Shown here piece by piece: positions 9,107 to 18,013 of a stretch of DNA of 64,000 nucleotides. Numbering within the stretch: position 1 is the stretch's first letter; each line of letters begins with the position of its first letter. Position numbers and translations under genes: made by a program. The stretch lies in contig NZ_CP030051.1 in NCBI RefSeq assembly GCF_004114975.1, positions 2,542,001 through 2,606,000 on the forward strand, in the 5' to 3' direction. Under the pieces are notes generated by a model. That model did not search any database. It saw nothing but the letters and a program-made list of their open reading frames with translations, and was not told the origin of the DNA. The stretch comes from Bradyrhizobium guangdongense (GTDB taxonomy: Bacteria > Pseudomonadota > Alphaproteobacteria > Rhizobiales > Xanthobacteraceae).

Positions 9107-10801
9107 ATGAAGAAGTTGCGATCACGGATAACGACTGACGGCCTGGACCGGGCCCCGCACCGTGCCTTCATGCGTGCCATGGGTCTGGATGATGCGGCCA
9201 TCGCCAAGCCGATGGTGGGTATTGTCAGCATGAAGGGCGAACAGACGCCCTGCAACATGACCCATGACTTCCAGGTGGCCGCGGCCAAGACCGGAATCGA
9301 GGAGGCCGGCGGCACGCCGCGCGAATTCTCGACGATCTCGGTCTCCGACGGCATCAGCATGAATCACGAGGGGATGAAGTTCTCCCTGTTCTCGCGTGAG
9401 CTGATCGCCGACTCCATCGAAGCCGTCGTTCACGGCCTCGCCTATGATGCCTTGATCGGATACGGCGGGTGCGACAAGACGCTTCCGGGCGTGATGATGG
9501 GCATGGTTCGTTGTAACGTGCCCTCGATTTTCATCTACGGCGGAAGTTCGCTGCCTGGCCGCGTCGACGGGCGGACGCTGACGGTGCTCGACTCCTACGA
9601 GGCTGTCGGCAGCTTCATGACGGGAGAGATCGATGCCGCGACACTCGAGCGGATCGAGCGCGCCTGCCTGCCGACCATCGGCGCCTGCGCCGGTCAGTTC
9701 ACGGCGAACACGATGGGGATGGTGTCGGAGGCGATGGGCCTCACCATTCCCAACGTGTCCATGGTGCCCGGCGTTTACGCTGAGCGCGCGCAGATATCGC
9801 GGCGCGCCGGACGGCTGATCATGGAGATGCTGACGCGTGGCGGACCGCTGCCACGCGATGTCGTGACGCGAAAATCATTGGAAAATGGTGCGGCGATTGT
9901 GGCTGCGACCGGCGGCTCGACAAACGCGGCGCTGCACCTGCCGGCGATTGCCAACGAGGCGGGCATTGCATTCACGATCGACGATGTCGGCGAGGTCTTC
10001 GCCCGGACACCGTTGATCGGTAACTTGCGGCCCGGAGGGAAGTACACGGCGAAAGACGTCTATGATATTGGCGGCGCGGCTGTCGTGATCAGAGAGCTGA
10101 TCAAGAGCGGGCATATCGACGGCAGCTGCCTCACGATCACGGGCCGTACGCTTGCGGAAGAATACGGCGCTGCCAATGCTCCCGATGGTGAGGTCGTCTA
10201 CGCTGCCTCTACGCCGATCATGGCTGACGGTGGTGTTGCGGTGCTGAAGGGAAATCTTTGTCCCGACGGGGCGGTCATCAAGGTTGCTGGGCTGAAGAGC
10301 CAGCTCTTCGAGGGCGTGGCCCGGGTGTTCGAGGACGAGGAGGCCTGCGTCGCGGCTGTTCGCGACCGCAGCTACAAGGCCGGCGAAGTCTTGGTGATCC
10401 GCAATGAAGGGCCCGTTGGCGGCCCAGGCATGCGCGAGATGCTCGGCGTCACCGCGCTGATCTACGGCCAAGGAATGGGTGAGAAGGTCGCCCTTATTAC
10501 CGATGGGCGGTTCTCGGGTGCCACGCGCGGCATGTGCATTGGCTATGTTTCTCCCGAGGCGTTCGTCGGCGGTCCACTGGCCCTCGTCCGCGATGGCGAC
10601 AGGATCCGGGTCGATGCCGCCGGCCGCCGCATGGATCTGCAGGTCAACGAGCAGGAACTCGCCGCACGCCGCCGCGCTTGGAAGCAGCGCCCGCCGCGGC
10701 ATCGAGCCGGCGCGTTGGCGAAATATGCGCGTCTGGTCGGTCAAGCACCTGGCGGAGCTGTCACGCACGAGGGGCCCGCGGAGTGGCCGTGGTTTGATTG
10801 A
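9107..10801 (+). CDS. ilvD: IlvD/Edd family dehydratase (dihydroxy-acid dehydratase-like)
   Basis: A 564-residue Fe-S dehydratase of the IlvD/Edd family, which removes water from 2,3-dihydroxy acids or sugar acids. The three cluster cysteines are in place: Cys49 (TPCNM), Cys122 (GGCDKTLPG, with the adjacent lysine) and Cys194 ([13 protein letters not shown]). The C-terminal part has [12 protein letters not shown]. The gene sits inside an ABC-transporter operon, not with branched-chain amino-acid genes, and ends in a family-variant tail (GPAEWPWFD). So it may be a catabolic paralogue that works on a sugar acid or a pathway intermediate. The symbol denotes the family, not a proven role. Confidence 0.82.
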   Translation: MKKLRSRITTDGLDRAPHRAFMRAMGLDDAAIAKPMVGIVSMKGEQTPCNMTHDFQVAAAKTGIEEAGGTPREFSTISVSDGISMNHEGMKFSLFSRELIADSIEAVVHGLAYDALIGYGGCDKTLPGVMMGMVRCNVPSIFIYGGSSLPGRVDGRTLTVLDSYEAVGSFMTGEIDAATLERIERACLPTIGACAGQFTANTMGMVSEAMGLTIPNVSMVPGVYAERAQISRRAGRLIMEMLTRGGPLPRDVVTRKSLENGAAIVAATGGSTNAALHLPAIANEAGIAFTIDDVGEVFARTPLIGNLRPGGKYTAKDVYDIGGAAVVIRELIKSGHIDGSCLTITGRTLAEEYGAANAPDGEVVYAASTPIMADGGVAVLKGNLCPDGAVIKVAGLKSQLFEGVARVFEDEEACVAAVRDRSYKAGEVLVIRNEGPVGGPGMREMLGVTALIYGQGMGEKVALITDGRFSGATRGMCIGYVSPEAFVGGPLALVRDGDRIRVDAAGRRMDLQVNEQELAARRRAWKQRPPRHRAGALAKYARLVGQAPGGAVTHEGPAEWPWFD

Positions 10802-10926
10802 GGCACCGTGCGCGTGCGAAGATGACGAAGTGATTGGCAAGTTTCTTGCTAACATCGTAGCTCTGAGAGAGGACGTTCAGCTGAGCCGTTCCAAGACATT
10901 TAGCCGTAGGTGACGCGGGAGACGGG

Positions 10927-11772
10927 ATGAAGGTAGTGCCTTCGAGATCGAGTGAATGGGTGAGACCGGTGACATCACAAAGGCCGGCTTCTACGATCAT
11001 CGATATCGATCGCGTTTCGCAGGTCTTCCAGACCTCGACGCGCAAGGACCACTTGGCCCTGTCAGATATCTCCCTGACGATCGAGGAGGGCGCGTTCGTC
11101 TCCATCCTCGGCCCGTCTGGCTGTGGCAAGTCGACGCTTCTTTACATCGTCGGGGGATTTGTCAGCCCAACCAGCGGCACGGCGAAGATAAAAGGACAGC
11201 CGATCACGGGGCCGGGCCCAGATCGCGGGCCGGTGTTCCAGGAGTTTGCGCTGTTTCCATGGAAGACCGTGCTGGGCAATGTGATGTATGGGCCTCGCCA
11301 GCAAGGCGTGCGAGCAACGCAAGCAGAAGCGCAGAGCCGCATGCTGATCGAGATGGTCGGCCTCAAAGGCTACGAGAATTTCTATCCGAAGGAACTGTCC
11401 GGCGGTATGAAGCAGCGCGTCGCGCTGGCCCGGACGCTCGCCTATCATCCCGAAGTCCTGCTGATGGACGAACCGTTCGGGGCGCTCGATGCTCATACCC
11501 GGACGCGTCTTCAGAACGATCTCTTGAATATCTGGGAGCGTGACCGCAAGACGGTGCTGTTCGTCACCCACTCAGTTGATGAAGCCGTCTTCCTTTCGGA
11601 CAAGGTCGTCATGATGTCGACATCCCCCGGTCGCATCCGGGAAGTTATCGATATCGATCTGCCGCGACCGCGGCGCCGCAACGAGTTGTTGCTGGACCCG
11701 CGATACCAGAAGTACGTCGTCGACATCGAACGCATGTTCGATGAGAGCGACGAAGTCGAGTCGCCGTCTTGA
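10927..11772 (+). CDS. NitT/TauT-type ABC transporter ATP-binding protein
   Basis: A 281-residue ATPase of the SsuB/TauB type. Walker A is GPSGCGKST, the Q-loop is VFQEFALFPW, the signature is LSGGMKQRVALARTLA, Walker B is VLLMDEPFGALD and the switch histidine is in VTHSVDEAVFLSD. An extra N-terminal tail of about 25 residues precedes the domain; a later start is possible. Its stop overlaps the next permease start by 4 bases. It powers import with the two permeases downstream and the binding protein at 8043. Confidence 0.9.
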   Translation: MKVVPSRSSEWVRPVTSQRPASTIIDIDRVSQVFQTSTRKDHLALSDISLTIEEGAFVSILGPSGCGKSTLLYIVGGFVSPTSGTAKIKGQPITGPGPDRGPVFQEFALFPWKTVLGNVMYGPRQQGVRATQAEAQSRMLIEMVGLKGYENFYPKELSGGMKQRVALARTLAYHPEVLLMDEPFGALDAHTRTRLQNDLLNIWERDRKTVLFVTHSVDEAVFLSDKVVMMSTSPGRIREVIDIDLPRPRRRNELLLDPRYQKYVVDIERMFDESDEVESPS

Positions 11773-12554
11773 TCTCGCGAGCTGCTATGACCAGACGTGC
11801 TGCGCCGGTGCTGGCTTGCATCGGCTTACTGGCAGTGTGGCAGATCGCGTCCCTCGCGCTCAAGAGCGATAGTTTCCCAACTGCGCTTGAAGCGATCCGG
11901 ACGATCCCGGATATCCTTAGCGACAAGGAATCCCTGATCAATATCCTGGCCTCGCTCCGCCGCATGGCGATCGGGTTCGGCATCGCGGTACTGGTTTCGA
12001 TTCCGCTCGGCCTGTTGATGGGCCGCAGCCAGGCTGTCGCGGCCTTCTTCAACCCGTTGCTGATGGTAATCTACCCGGTGCCGAAGGCGGCGTTGATGCC
12101 GATTATCATGCTGTGGCTCGGTGTCGGCGATATCACCAAGACGCTGGTGATCTTCCTCGGCGTGAGCCTCCCCGTGATTTACCACAGCTTTGAGGGGGCC
12201 AAGGCCGTCGAGGAGAAGATGGTGTGGTCGGGCGCGGCGATGGGGCTTTCGCCCTTGCAGCGCCTGATACGGATCGTATTGCCTGCCGCGCTTCCGGAAA
12301 TCATGACCGGGTGCCGCACCGGGCTGGTGTTGGCACTGATTACGATGATCACGAGCGAGATGATTGCGCGCCAGTCGGGCGCGGGGAATATTCTGTTCAA
12401 CGCACTGGATATGGGCCAGTACGACACGGTCTACGCCATGATCATCATTGTCGGTGCAATGGGCATTTGCCTGGATGCGGCGTTCGAGGGCATTCGTGCA
12501 AGGCTCGTGCGCTGGTCTGAGCCGCAGTTCGACATGCCGCTGAGCTTTTCATGA
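11769..12554 (+). CDS. NitT/TauT-type ABC transporter permease
   Basis: A 261-residue inner-membrane permease of the SsuC/TauC type with about six membrane segments. The family EAA-like loop is seen around FEGAKAVEEKMVWSGAAMGL and LPAALPEIMTGCRTGLVLAL. A TTG start at 11769 overlaps the ATPase stop by four bases; an ATG at 11787 is an equally plausible start. Its own stop overlaps the next permease start by 4 bases, so the two are translationally coupled. Confidence 0.87.
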   Translation: MISRAAMTRRAAPVLACIGLLAVWQIASLALKSDSFPTALEAIRTIPDILSDKESLINILASLRRMAIGFGIAVLVSIPLGLLMGRSQAVAAFFNPLLMVIYPVPKAALMPIIMLWLGVGDITKTLVIFLGVSLPVIYHSFEGAKAVEEKMVWSGAAMGLSPLQRLIRIVLPAALPEIMTGCRTGLVLALITMITSEMIARQSGAGNILFNALDMGQYDTVYAMIIIVGAMGICLDAAFEGIRARLVRWSEPQFDMPLSFS

Positions 12555-13318
12555 TGCGGCGTCTTCTCTCAGCAAACGTCATGTTTGGGCTGGCACCGAT
12601 CGTATTGGTGATCGCGCTGTGGCAGGGCCTCGTCTCGTTCGGCTTCGCGCCAGTCGTCCTGCTGCCGCCGCCGGGCGTTGTCTTCGGCCGGCTGCTTCAG
12701 CAACTTATGACGTGGACCTTCCAGCAGGAAATCGCGGCGACGCTGATCCGGCTGTTTGCGGGCTTCGCGATTGCGGTCGTGCTTGGCGTCAGTCTCGGCA
12801 TCGCGGCCGCGGCCAGCCCTGCGATCAATGCCGTAGTTCGGCCGATCGTACGGGTGCTGGCGCCATTGCCGAAGGTCGCCCTCTATCCGGCGTTGCTGCT
12901 GTTGCTTGGCTTTGGCCATGGATCGAAGATCACTCTGGTAAGCGCGGATGCGCTTTTTCCCATCCTGCTCTCTACCTATTACGGAGCTTCGATGGTGGAG
13001 CAGAAGCTGATCTGGTCGGCCATGGCGGCCGGAACGCCGCGGTATGATGTTCTGTTCAAGGTCGTCTTGCCTGCAGCGATGCCGTCGATCCTGACCGGAT
13101 GTCGCATCGGCCTTGTCATTTCCTGCATCGTGGTGTTTCTGGCGGAAATGATTACGTCGACGGACGGCTTGGGCCATGCGCTCGTAACGGCGGCCCGCAC
13201 TTTCCAGGCTGTCGACATGTTCGTGCCGCTGATTACGATCTCGCTGCTGGGCTTGGTCCTGAATGCCTCGCTAGGCGCCGTGCGATCGTACCTCCTGCGG
13301 GGCTTCCCTGAGGCTTGA
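12551..13318 (+). CDS. NitT/TauT-type ABC transporter permease, second subunit
   Basis: A 255-residue permease paralogous to the gene just upstream. The signature loop is MVEQKLIWSAMAAGTPRYDV followed by LPAAMPSILTGCRIGLVISC. Two permease genes suggest a heterodimeric membrane channel. The ATG at 12551 overlaps the previous stop. The next gene, a ring-cleavage dioxygenase homologue, starts 38 bp later on the same strand and may be in the same transcript, which would link uptake to breakdown of a nitrogen-containing ring compound (inference). Confidence 0.87.
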   Translation: MMRRLLSANVMFGLAPIVLVIALWQGLVSFGFAPVVLLPPPGVVFGRLLQQLMTWTFQQEIAATLIRLFAGFAIAVVLGVSLGIAAAASPAINAVVRPIVRVLAPLPKVALYPALLLLLGFGHGSKITLVSADALFPILLSTYYGASMVEQKLIWSAMAAGTPRYDVLFKVVLPAAMPSILTGCRIGLVISCIVVFLAEMITSTDGLGHALVTAARTFQAVDMFVPLITISLLGLVLNASLGAVRSYLLRGFPEA

Positions 13319-13356
13319 ACGAACCAACCAAGAAACCATAAGACCGGGAGTGAACC

Positions 13357-14403
13357 ATGCTGGCTGATCGCATCGAGGCAAAATGGATTGACGCGTTTTG
13401 CGAAATCTTTGAGCGATGTGCCGTCAAGGCCGGCGATACTGCGGCGATCCTTTCGGAGACCCAGTCGCGCGCGCTCAACGTACATCTGGCGGAGCTCGCG
13501 CTGCTCCGCATGGGCGCCCGGCCGTTCCACGTCATCATGCCGACGCCACGCAATCGCAATATCGTCCCGGTTCGCTCGACGGGGGCCAGCGAAGCGATAC
13601 AAAAGCTCGGTCCGGTGATCAGCGCGCTTCAGCAGGCCGGGTTCGTGGTGGATTGCACCATCGAGGGTCTGATGCATGCGGTGGAGACACCCGAGATCCT
13701 GAAGGCCGGCGCGCGCATCCTTGTAATCTCCAACGAGCATCCCGAGGCGTTGGAACGGATGGTGCCGGATCCGGCGCTGGAAAAGCGCGTGCGCGCCGCG
13801 GCAAAGATGCTACGCGGCACCAAGCGAATGCGGGTCACTTCTAAGGCCGGCACAGCGCTGGATGTGGATATGGTCGGGGCTTCGACGGTGGGTGTGTGGG
13901 GCTGGACCGACAAGCCGGGTACGCTGGCCCATTGGCCGGGTGGCATCGTCGTCAGCTTTCCGAAAAGCGGAACGATCAACGGCACGCTGGTGATGGCACC
14001 GGGCGATATTAATCTCACCTTCAAGCGCTACCTGACCTCACCGGTGAAGATGACCCTGAAGGACGATTACGTCATCGAGTTGGAGGGCGAGGGCACGGAT
14101 GCGGCGATGATGCGCGCTTATTTGGCCGCCTGGGGCGACCGCGAGGCTTATGCCGTGTCGCATGTCGGCTTCGGCATGAATCCGGGTGCCCGCTATGAGG
14201 CGCTGTCGATGTATGACCAGCGCGACACCAACGGCACTGAAATCCGCGCCGTTTCCGGCAACTTCCTGTTCTCGACCGGCGCCAATGAATTCGCGGGCCG
14301 CTACACTGCGGGCCATTTCGACCTGCCGATGATGGGAACGACAATCGAGCTCGATGGCGTCGCGGTGGTACGGGAAGGTGTCCTCCAGGACGTCTTCGGT
14401 TAG
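13357..14403 (+). CDS. NicX-like 2,5-dihydroxypyridine 5,6-dioxygenase family protein
   Basis: A 348-residue protein close in length and pattern to NicX, the iron dioxygenase that opens 2,5-dihydroxypyridine. From remembered NicX sequence, the matching blocks are SKAG (near residue 165), LAHWPGGIVVSFP, NGTLVMAPGDINLTFKRY, AVSHVGFGMNPGARY and SGNFLFSTGANE. The three iron ligands of NicX align with His269 (SHVG), His320 and Asp322 (GHFDLP). These proteins share a fold with M29 aminopeptidases, so automatic annotation as leucyl aminopeptidase is likely and probably wrong. It follows ABC permease genes and overlaps the convergent gene's stop by 4 bases. The exact ring substrate is not known. Confidence 0.78.
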   Translation: MLADRIEAKWIDAFCEIFERCAVKAGDTAAILSETQSRALNVHLAELALLRMGARPFHVIMPTPRNRNIVPVRSTGASEAIQKLGPVISALQQAGFVVDCTIEGLMHAVETPEILKAGARILVISNEHPEALERMVPDPALEKRVRAAAKMLRGTKRMRVTSKAGTALDVDMVGASTVGVWGWTDKPGTLAHWPGGIVVSFPKSGTINGTLVMAPGDINLTFKRYLTSPVKMTLKDDYVIELEGEGTDAAMMRAYLAAWGDREAYAVSHVGFGMNPGARYEALSMYDQRDTNGTEIRAVSGNFLFSTGANEFAGRYTAGHFDLPMMGTTIELDGVAVVREGVLQDVFG

Positions 14404-15392
14404 CTGCGGTCGATGACGGGCGGGCGAGCGAGGCCGAAGTGGCGAAGCAGGTCAACCATGGCTTGAAGCCGTTTGGCGCGATAGGCGTCGACGTCCATGC
14501 CTGAGTAGTCGAGGAAGCCTGCGCCTGTGCGCAAGCCGATCCGGCCTTCGTGCATGTTGCGAGAAATGACCTCCGGTGCACGATAGCGGTCGCTGCCCAA
14601 TGCGTCCTCGAGATAGCGGCTGGCGTAGTACAGAATATCCCCGCCGCCCCAATCGATGAACTCGAGTAGCCCGAGCACGGCATAGCGGAACCCGAATCCG
14701 TAGCGGATCGCTTTGTCGATCTCTTCCGCGCTGGCGACGCCTTCCTCGACCATGCGCGCGGCCTCATTCATGGCGAGAGCCTGGATACGCGGAACAATGA
14801 AGCCGGGCGTCGCTGCGCAGACCACCGGCACTTTGCCGATGCCTTCGAGCAGGGCCTTCACCTCATCGATGATGGCTGGATCTGTGGCCTTGCCGGGTGA
14901 CACCTCCACCAGCGGGATCAGATAGGCCGGGTTGAGCCAGTGCACGTTGAGGAAGCGACGAGGGTTCACGATGACCCCGGAGAGATCGTCGACGAGGATG
15001 GTCGACGTGGTCGATGCAATGATCGTATCTAGGCCGACCTGTCGTGAAGCGGTCGCCAGCACCTCGCGCTTGAGCTCGACGATCTCAGGAACGCCCTCGA
15101 ACACCATTCCGGCTTCGGATAGCGCGACGTCGCTCTGGCGCGCCGGCAGCACCGAAACCCGCGCAGCGAGCGGTTCGACCTCTGCCTCGGTCAGCAGCCC
15201 CAACTTCGAGAGGCTAGTAAACGTCTTTCTGACTTCACCGAGCGCGTCCGCCTCCAGTCTGGCGAAATCATCCTCCGTGCGCGCTTTGACGTCAATCATT
15301 GTGACCTGATGCCCGGCATAAGCGAATGCGACAGCGATGCCGCGGCCCATCCGGCCGGCTCCGAGGCAGGCAATGGAGGCGCGTCGGGCCAT
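14400..15392 (-). CDS. 3-hydroxyacyl-CoA dehydrogenase
   Basis: A 330-residue NAD-dependent dehydrogenase of the beta-oxidation type. The dinucleotide-binding loop is CLGAGRMGRGIAVAFAYAG. The family catalytic region is seen in VNPRRFLNVHWLNPAYLIPL (the histidine before the proline-rich turn) and TPGFIVPRIQALAMNEAARM. The C-terminal domain ends in the IGLRTGAGFLDYSG pattern. It is the last gene of a tight minus-strand operon that starts at 20125. It would oxidise a 3-hydroxyacyl-CoA formed after hydration of an unsaturated ring or chain CoA ester. Confidence 0.88.
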   Translation of the reverse strand: MARRASIACLGAGRMGRGIAVAFAYAGHQVTMIDVKARTEDDFARLEADALGEVRKTFTSLSKLGLLTEAEVEPLAARVSVLPARQSDVALSEAGMVFEGVPEIVELKREVLATASRQVGLDTIIASTTSTILVDDLSGVIVNPRRFLNVHWLNPAYLIPLVEVSPGKATDPAIIDEVKALLEGIGKVPVVCAATPGFIVPRIQALAMNEAARMVEEGVASAEEIDKAIRYGFGFRYAVLGLLEFIDWGGGDILYYASRYLEDALGSDRYRAPEVISRNMHEGRIGLRTGAGFLDYSGMDVDAYRAKRLQAMVDLLRHFGLARPPVIDRS

Positions 15393-15395
15393 CGG

Positions 15396-16484
15396 TCAGA
15401 ATCCTTCTCGAAGGAGAGTCTGCAGCTCGGCCTTGTGTAGCTTGCCAAGTCCCAAGGTCTCCAACGTGCGGCCGCCTTGTGCAAAGTTCTCGCCGCAGAT
15501 TGCGCCACCGATGGCTAGGAACGCCTTGGCGAGCGGCGTGGCCACGCCCGCCAGGCTGGCGACGGACACCAGCAGCGACAGCCCGAGCCGCAGATCCTCG
15601 CGCATGTAGCGGTGCTCGGTCAGCACGATCCGCTCGCGCCAGTCCCCGGAATCCGTCAGGCGATCATGCGAACCGCGGCCGTACATCCAGATCTCGCCTT
15701 CCTTGGCGTAGTGATGAGCGAGCGGAAAATGCGGCGCGCCATATCCAAGCGCCTCGCGCACTGCGATCCGCTCTGCGTCCAGTGCATCCGTCACCCGCCG
15801 GATCGCGGCCTGCGTTCCCTCCTTGTGGATGTCCCATCGCTCGAAATGCTCGATCGGACCCGCGTTCATCACGATCAGCGGTGGATGGATGATAGGGCCC
15901 GCATTCATCAGCGCGCCGGATAGCGCGTCACCGCAGGGCTCGATCGCATCGGGGAAGGCGCGTCCGATCACCTCCAGTGCGTAGGGGGCCTGGTGGAGCG
16001 GGAAGACGCCGACGGGCAGGCGCTTGGCGCGGATGGTAATCGCGACCTCGAATGGGCCATGCTTGCGGGTCAGCCATGGCAGTGTGCCGGTTTCAGCGAA
16101 ACTCGCTTCGGCCGGATTGCCGACATCGCGCACAGCTTGCGCGAAGATCATCGAGCCGAATGTGGCGGGCGGCAGAAACACGACTTGGCCGTCTCGCAGG
16201 TGAGGGGCAAGCAGGCGGGCGATATCCGGCTGAGCAAAGGCAGGAGCGGGACACAGGACCAATTCGACTCCGCTTACGGCTTCGGCGATGTCGGTGGTTA
16301 CGACCGCCAGCTGGACGTCGTGACGCCCCGTGTGGTCCTTCACAACGATCCGCGAGCCGGCGGCCCGGTGTGCCTCGACCTGCTCTGTGTCGCGGCGCCA
16401 GAGCCTGATCTCATGCCCCGACAGCGCAAAATCGCCGGCGGCCGCAAAAGAGCCGTTTCCCCCACCTAGAACCGCGATCTTCAA
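15396..16484 (-). CDS. NAD/NADP octopine/nopaline dehydrogenase family protein
   Basis: A 362-residue protein with an N-terminal NAD(P)-binding fold (KIAVLGGGNGSFAAAGDFAL, residues 2-21) and the all-helical opine-dehydrogenase-type C-terminal domain, including the NAGPIIHPPLIVMNAG stretch and the TLPWLTRKHG segment. Opine dehydrogenases join or split an amino acid and a 2-oxo acid. The family also holds many untested dehydrogenases, so opine use is not claimed. It is 3 bp from the next operon gene and overlaps the acyl-CoA ligase start by 4 bases, so it belongs to the acyl-CoA operon. Confidence 0.8.
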   Translation of the reverse strand: MKIAVLGGGNGSFAAAGDFALSGHEIRLWRRDTEQVEAHRAAGSRIVVKDHTGRHDVQLAVVTTDIAEAVSGVELVLCPAPAFAQPDIARLLAPHLRDGQVVFLPPATFGSMIFAQAVRDVGNPAEASFAETGTLPWLTRKHGPFEVAITIRAKRLPVGVFPLHQAPYALEVIGRAFPDAIEPCGDALSGALMNAGPIIHPPLIVMNAGPIEHFERWDIHKEGTQAAIRRVTDALDAERIAVREALGYGAPHFPLAHHYAKEGEIWMYGRGSHDRLTDSGDWRERIVLTEHRYMREDLRLGLSLLVSVASLAGVATPLAKAFLAIGGAICGENFAQGGRTLETLGLGKLHKAELQTLLREGF

Positions 16485-18013
16485 GATGCTTCTCCTTGCG
16501 CGCGCGATTGCGCATCAAGCTGCTTGAGCAGGAAGTGCTGAACCTTGCCCAGCGCGGTGCGCGGCAGATCAGCGACGAAAACAATGTCGCGTGGAACCTT
16601 ATAGCGGGCGAGCTGGGCTTGAAGGTGCAATCTCAGCTCCTCTGCTCCGAGGCGGCAGCCGGTTCGTGGAATGACATAGGCGATGGGCACTTCGTCCCAA
16701 CGAGGGTCTGGCCTTCCGATTACGGCGCACTCGCTGACATCTGGATGTTCCAGCAGGACACGCTCAACCTCGGCGGGGTAGACGTTCTCGCCGCCGGAAA
16801 TGATCATGTTCTTCTTGCGATCGCGAACCCAGAAATAGCCGTCGGGGTCACACAGCCCGATATCCCCCGTGCGATACCAGCCGTCGTGTAGCGCCTCGCG
16901 CGTTGCGTCCGCGTTGCCCCAATATTCGAAGAATACGTTGGGACCACGTACCGCTATTTCGCCGGGGGTACCTGCCGGCACGTCACTGCCGGCCTGATCG
17001 ATCACCCTGGCTTCGCAGCACAGGCCGGCGAGTCCGGTCGATCCCGCGCGCGACAAGTCACCGCCCAGACGCGTGTAGACCGCGATCGGGCAGGTTTCGG
17101 TCGAGCCGTAAACCTGGAGCACGGGCACGCCGCGCGCGACGAAGCGGTCGATCAGGTGCGGCGGCACAATGGTGGAGCCGGTGGCGACGGCTTTCAGTGA
17201 CGACAGATCAGTCGCTGCCCAGGCGGGGTGCTCGCTGACGGCTTGGATGATTGCTGGCACCATCACCGTCAAGCTCGGCCGTTCCCGTTCGATCGCGGCG
17301 AGCGCTGTATCGGGCGCAAAACGGGCATGAATAGTGACGGTGGCGCCAAGCTGAAGCGCCGCGGTCGTCTGGATGTTGAGCCCGCCGACATGGAAGAACG
17401 GCAGCACCGTCAGCACGTGATCGTCGGACGTCATGTTGTGCATGTGCTGGCTCATGACGCCGTTCCAGAACAGCGCCTCCTGACGCAGCACCGCGCCTTT
17501 TGGCCGACCGGTCGTGCCTGACGTGTAAACGATGAGCAACGGGCAGGAGAGATCGGTGTGCGGGTTGCGTCCACTGCCTTCGTTGCGCATCAGAAGACGT
17601 TCGAACGGTATGCCCTCCGGTGGCGCAAAATCGAAGCCGACGACGGCAGTGCCCCGCGAGAGTTCGGGAAGAACGCCCTCAAAGGCCTGCTCGAGCACAA
17701 GCACCTTGGCGCCCGCATCGGTGAGGATGAAGAGTTGCTCGGCGATCGCCAGCCGCCAGTTCAGGGGTACCAGCATCGCGCCAAGCCGTGCGCAGGCATA
17801 GAGCAGGACCAAATAGTCCGGCCGGTTCAGGCTCAGGATTGCGACGCGGTCACCGCGACCGACACCAAACTCCTGCTTTAGGGCTGTGGCAGTCCGCTCG
17901 ATGCGCTCGGCAAACGCGGCATAGCTCAGCCGTTCGCTTTCGAAGGCAATGGCTGTTTTGGTCGGCGAAAACGCCGCGTTGCGATCGATCAGACTACAGA
18001 GATCCACCGTCAA
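16481..18013 (-). CDS. AMP-forming acyl-CoA synthetase (class I adenylate-forming ligase)
   Basis: A 510-residue ligase that activates a carboxylic acid to its CoA ester by way of an acyl-AMP. Motif A3 is LLIVYTSGTTGRPKGAVLR, A5 is QVYGSTE, A7/A8 is GWYRTGDIGLCDPDGYFWVR followed by DRKKNMIISGGENVYPAEVE, and A10 is LPRTALGKVQHFLL with the catalytic lysine. The start overlaps the upstream acyl-CoA dehydrogenase stop by 4 bases. It is distinct from the benzoate-CoA-ligase-type enzyme at 28289, so this cluster carries two ligases. The acid is not known. Confidence 0.9.
   Translation of the reverse strand: MTVDLCSLIDRNAAFSPTKTAIAFESERLSYAAFAERIERTATALKQEFGVGRGDRVAILSLNRPDYLVLLYACARLGAMLVPLNWRLAIAEQLFILTDAGAKVLVLEQAFEGVLPELSRGTAVVGFDFAPPEGIPFERLLMRNEGSGRNPHTDLSCPLLIVYTSGTTGRPKGAVLRQEALFWNGVMSQHMHNMTSDDHVLTVLPFFHVGGLNIQTTAALQLGATVTIHARFAPDTALAAIERERPSLTVMVPAIIQAVSEHPAWAATDLSSLKAVATGSTIVPPHLIDRFVARGVPVLQVYGSTETCPIAVYTRLGGDLSRAGSTGLAGLCCEARVIDQAGSDVPAGTPGEIAVRGPNVFFEYWGNADATREALHDGWYRTGDIGLCDPDGYFWVRDRKKNMIISGGENVYPAEVERVLLEHPDVSECAVIGRPDPRWDEVPIAYVIPRTGCRLGAEELRLHLQAQLARYKVPRDIVFVADLPRTALGKVQHFLLKQLDAQSRAQGEAS

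Noticed and set aside
13357..14403. Leucyl aminopeptidase (M29) reading
   Set aside because: The SHVG and GHFD ligands and blocks such as GNFLFSTG match NicX more closely than M29 peptidases.
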